A stretch of 42,756 bases of DNA from an uncultured Actinobaculum sp. (GTDB lineage Bacteria; Actinomycetota; Actinomycetes; Actinomycetales; Actinomycetaceae), in NCBI GenBank assembly GCA_938020505.1, contig CALIHR010000022.1:1-42756 (forward strand). Direction: 5' to 3'. The position numbers were made by a program, and so were the translations under genes. The notes under the pieces are model-generated. The model saw only the letters and a program-made list of their open reading frames with translations, was not told the origin of the DNA and did no database searches. The stretch's first letter is position 1; each line of letters starts with the position of its first letter. Positions 41,039-42,756 of this stretch are shown here, one piece after another.

Positions 41039-42064
41039 TCACTGAACTTGTGCGCCCAGCATGACGTCGTCGCTCGATCCGATCACGCTGATCGTCTTGT
41101 CTTTGGACTTCGCGGCGGGAACCTTGAACGCCACCAAACGCGTGTTGGAGGTGGTCAGCGTCTTCCCGTCGAGTGTGACTTTCCCCCCTGCCTTGCCGCT
41201 TGCGATGCTCCCCGCCTTGTCGCTGACGGTCACCGTGTGCTGCGAGTCGGCGGAGATCGTCGTGAAGTAATTCAGCTGCGCGACGACGACGGCGCCGCCG
41301 TCAGACGTGCGCATGGCCACAGGCCCCTCGTTGCCGACGGCGAAGGTCATCGTCGACTTGCCCGCGCCGTTGACCGCGGCGGCGTTCTTGTCCGCAGTCT
41401 GCTTAAGCTCCTGGCGCAGGGCGTCTTGCGCGAAGGTCAGCCCCTGGGCGTCGCTGCCGGTCTTGTTGAGGTTGACGTAGGCCTCGATCGCCTTCTTCGG
41501 GCTGGCGGCGAGGCCGCTGTCCGAGTCGGCGGCGACTGTCTCGGCGCCCGTCTTGCCTCCCTCGACGGAAGGGAATTCAGCGCCGGGGAAAAGCCGCAAG
41601 CTGCCCCACAGCTTCCAGTTCTCGCGCGCCTTTCCCTGGGCAAAGACGTCCATCGTCGGGAGGTTGTTCCCCTTCAACGGATCCATGACCGTCATCGCGA
41701 GCCGCGGGTAGCCCTTGGAGCTGGATATCGCGACCCGGTTCTTCGTGACCTCTGTGGCCAGCTCGGGGAATTTGTAGGAGTCCCCGAGGAGCCGTTTCGT
41801 GTTGTACTGAGCCTGCCGGATGACCGTCATGGGGCCCGTCGTCGTCGCTCCGAGCTTGTCCGTGCTCAGATCCTTGTCGGTTGCGTTGACGGACTCGAGA
41901 ACCCTCTTCGAGACCTTCATGAAGTTCTCAACCGACGTGGCCGGGCGCGAGGCAGACTTGGCCGCCGTCGGCTTGGGCACGGGCGGCTCCGACTCTCCGC
42001 ATCCGGCCAAGGCCCCCGCGGCCAGAGCCGCTGCCAGGGCAAAGCCCATTCCTTTCTTAAGCAT
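41039..42064 (-). CDS. Secreted lipoprotein of unknown function
   Basis: A 341-residue protein with a lipoprotein signal (MLKKGMGFALAAALAAGALA followed by GCGESEPPVP), so Cys after LAG is the likely lipidated residue. The mature part is mixed alpha/beta with a Lys/Ser/Thr-rich character (KVTLDGKTLTTSNTRLVAFK near the end). I do not recognise the family. ATG at 42064 is chosen over ATG at 42070 because GAGGAGG then lies 6 nt upstream. It overlaps the upstream partial gene and leads into the Trx-TPR gene, suggesting an envelope-linked operon. Confidence 0.8.
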   Translation of the reverse strand: MLKKGMGFALAAALAAGALAGCGESEPPVPKPTAAKSASRPATSVENFMKVSKRVLESVNATDKDLSTDKLGATTTGPMTVIRQAQYNTKRLLGDSYKFPELATEVTKNRVAISSSKGYPRLAMTVMDPLKGNNLPTMDVFAQGKARENWKLWGSLRLFPGAEFPSVEGGKTGAETVAADSDSGLAASPKKAIEAYVNLNKTGSDAQGLTFAQDALRQELKQTADKNAAAVNGAGKSTMTFAVGNEGPVAMRTSDGGAVVVAQLNYFTTISADSQHTVTVSDKAGSIASGKAGGKVTLDGKTLTTSNTRLVAFKVPAAKSKDKTISVIGSSDDVMLGAQVQ

Positions 42065-42756
42065 GTGCATCCTCCTCGTTGTCGTTGCCGCCGACGGGGC
42101 CTTCGGCGCCCTCCGAGTGGGCGAACCCCCATCGGCCGCGCCAGGCGGTCTTAGGCAGATCGGCGCCGCGGACGCCGACGTCGCTCACAATCGAGGCATC
42201 CGTCACAGGCATGCCCGCGCCGCCGGTTTGAGCGCCGGGGTCGGAGACCGCCCGCCCGCCGGGTTCGGCCGTTCCGTCGCCCTTTTGCCCGCCGGGGGCT
42301 TCGGGGATGACGATGCGGTCTTCGGCCGAAAGCTCCCTGCCTCGCAGTTCGTCGGCGCGCGGGCTGCCGGCGATGATTCCCGCGCCGAGGGTTCTCCCTG
42401 TGGCGTTCGCCTGTACGCTCCGGGGAGTCTCATGCGTCGGCCCGGCGGGCGACGCCGGGACGCCCCCCTGGGCGACCGCCCCGAGATCGATCTCCTGCGT
42501 GTCGCTTCCCAGGCCGGGAACGCCCGTGCGCGGAGGAATCGCCTGGCCGCTCATGATCTGGGCAATCTCAGGCGCCGCGTCGAGCTGGGGTGAGCCTTGC
42601 GGCTGCGCGCCGCTCGCCTGTCCGCCGTTGGGCCGCGGCGCGTTCGGCCGAGCCTCGCCTTGCAGGGCCTCACCTTGCGGAGCGGCACCGGGCACGGAGG
42701 CCTCCTGCGGAGCCGGGCCGCCCGCCGCGGGGCCGGCGACTGCAGTGCCCGCCGCC
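42057..42756 (-). CDS. Partial Pro/Ala/Gly/Gln-rich protein (5' end outside window)
   Basis: The frame is open from the window edge to a TAA at 42057, giving at least 232 residues of the C-terminal part. It is low complexity and disordered (PQGEALQGEARPNAPRPNGG; AGIIAGSPRADELRGREL) and ends GPVGGNDNEEDAHA. No domain is recognised. A GTG at 42695 exists but the frame runs on upstream, so the true start is beyond the window. It overlaps the lipoprotein start, indicating coupling. Confidence 0.6.
   Translation of the reverse strand, partial: AAGTAVAGPAAGGPAPQEASVPGAAPQGEALQGEARPNAPRPNGGQASGAQPQGSPQLDAAPEIAQIMSGQAIPPRTGVPGLGSDTQEIDLGAVAQGGVPASPAGPTHETPRSVQANATGRTLGAGIIAGSPRADELRGRELSAEDRIVIPEAPGGQKGDGTAEPGGRAVSDPGAQTGGAGMPVTDASIVSDVGVRGADLPKTAWRGRWGFAHSEGAEGPVGGNDNEEDAHA

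Overview
The window is 42.8 kb of high-GC DNA from an actinobacterium, most likely an Actinomycetales relative of Actinomyces. This rests on an actinobacterial UPF0182 protein, a PPA1309-family protein, mycoredoxin, UvrD2, the GlgE/maltokinase alpha-glucan pathway, and several genes that seem to start leaderless (a TAnnnT hexamer 6-7 nt before the start codon). The species cannot be fixed from sequence alone.

Layout. (1) 1-1132: a 23-bp tandem repeat abutting a decayed DUF4143 ATPase pseudogene, then an initiator tRNA-fMet with its promoter and terminator. (2) 1230-11575 plus 17134-18402: a housekeeping neighbourhood whose order resembles the M. tuberculosis Rv3193c-Rv3199c region (UPF0182, PDZ/Lon-type protease, DUF2342 zincin-like protein, ThiF/TOMM-like protein, uvrD2, mycoredoxin, nudC). 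About 5.5 kb separates mycoredoxin from nudC here. It carries a TetR regulator, a small membrane protein, an NAD(P)-binding protein and a lower-GC island (14584-17063) with an unrecognised helical protein and two duplicated two-TM proteins. (3) 18482-22429: a 20-bp tandem-repeat array, glgX (glycogen debranching) and trpS. (4) 22445-30077: a three-gene, GTGA-overlapped minus-strand operon. It has two large TIR-TM-beta-propeller proteins whose first 595 bp are identical in DNA while their propellers are diverged, followed by a two-TM, double-Rossmann (TrkA-N-like) protein ending in a RyR domain. (5) 30407-36606: glgE, maltokinase, glgB. (6) 37269-40132: a LacI-family regulator and a GH13 alpha-glucosidase. 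(7) 40129-42756: minus-strand cluster of a thioredoxin-fold/TPR protein, a lipoprotein and a partial Pro/Ala/Gly-rich protein cut by the window edge.

How it works together. Regions 3, 5 and 6 form an alpha-glucan economy: GlgX debranches, maltokinase makes maltose-1-phosphate, GlgE extends glucan from it, GlgB branches, and the LacI/GH13 pair handles malto- or isomalto-oligosaccharides. No treS is present in the window. The TIR/RyR operon sits between trpS and glgE and looks like an accessory conflict (immunity) module. My main proposal is that it is a membrane-anchored TIR signalling system: paired sensors share one TIR head, and a RyR/TrkA-N membrane protein could act as the nucleotide-responsive effector. 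Domain calls are from sequence; the system-level function is inference.

A recurrent oddity is that most intergenic regions carry their own short degenerate tandem repeat, each with a different unit (17, 18, 19, 20, 23, 27/28, 45 and about 61 bp).
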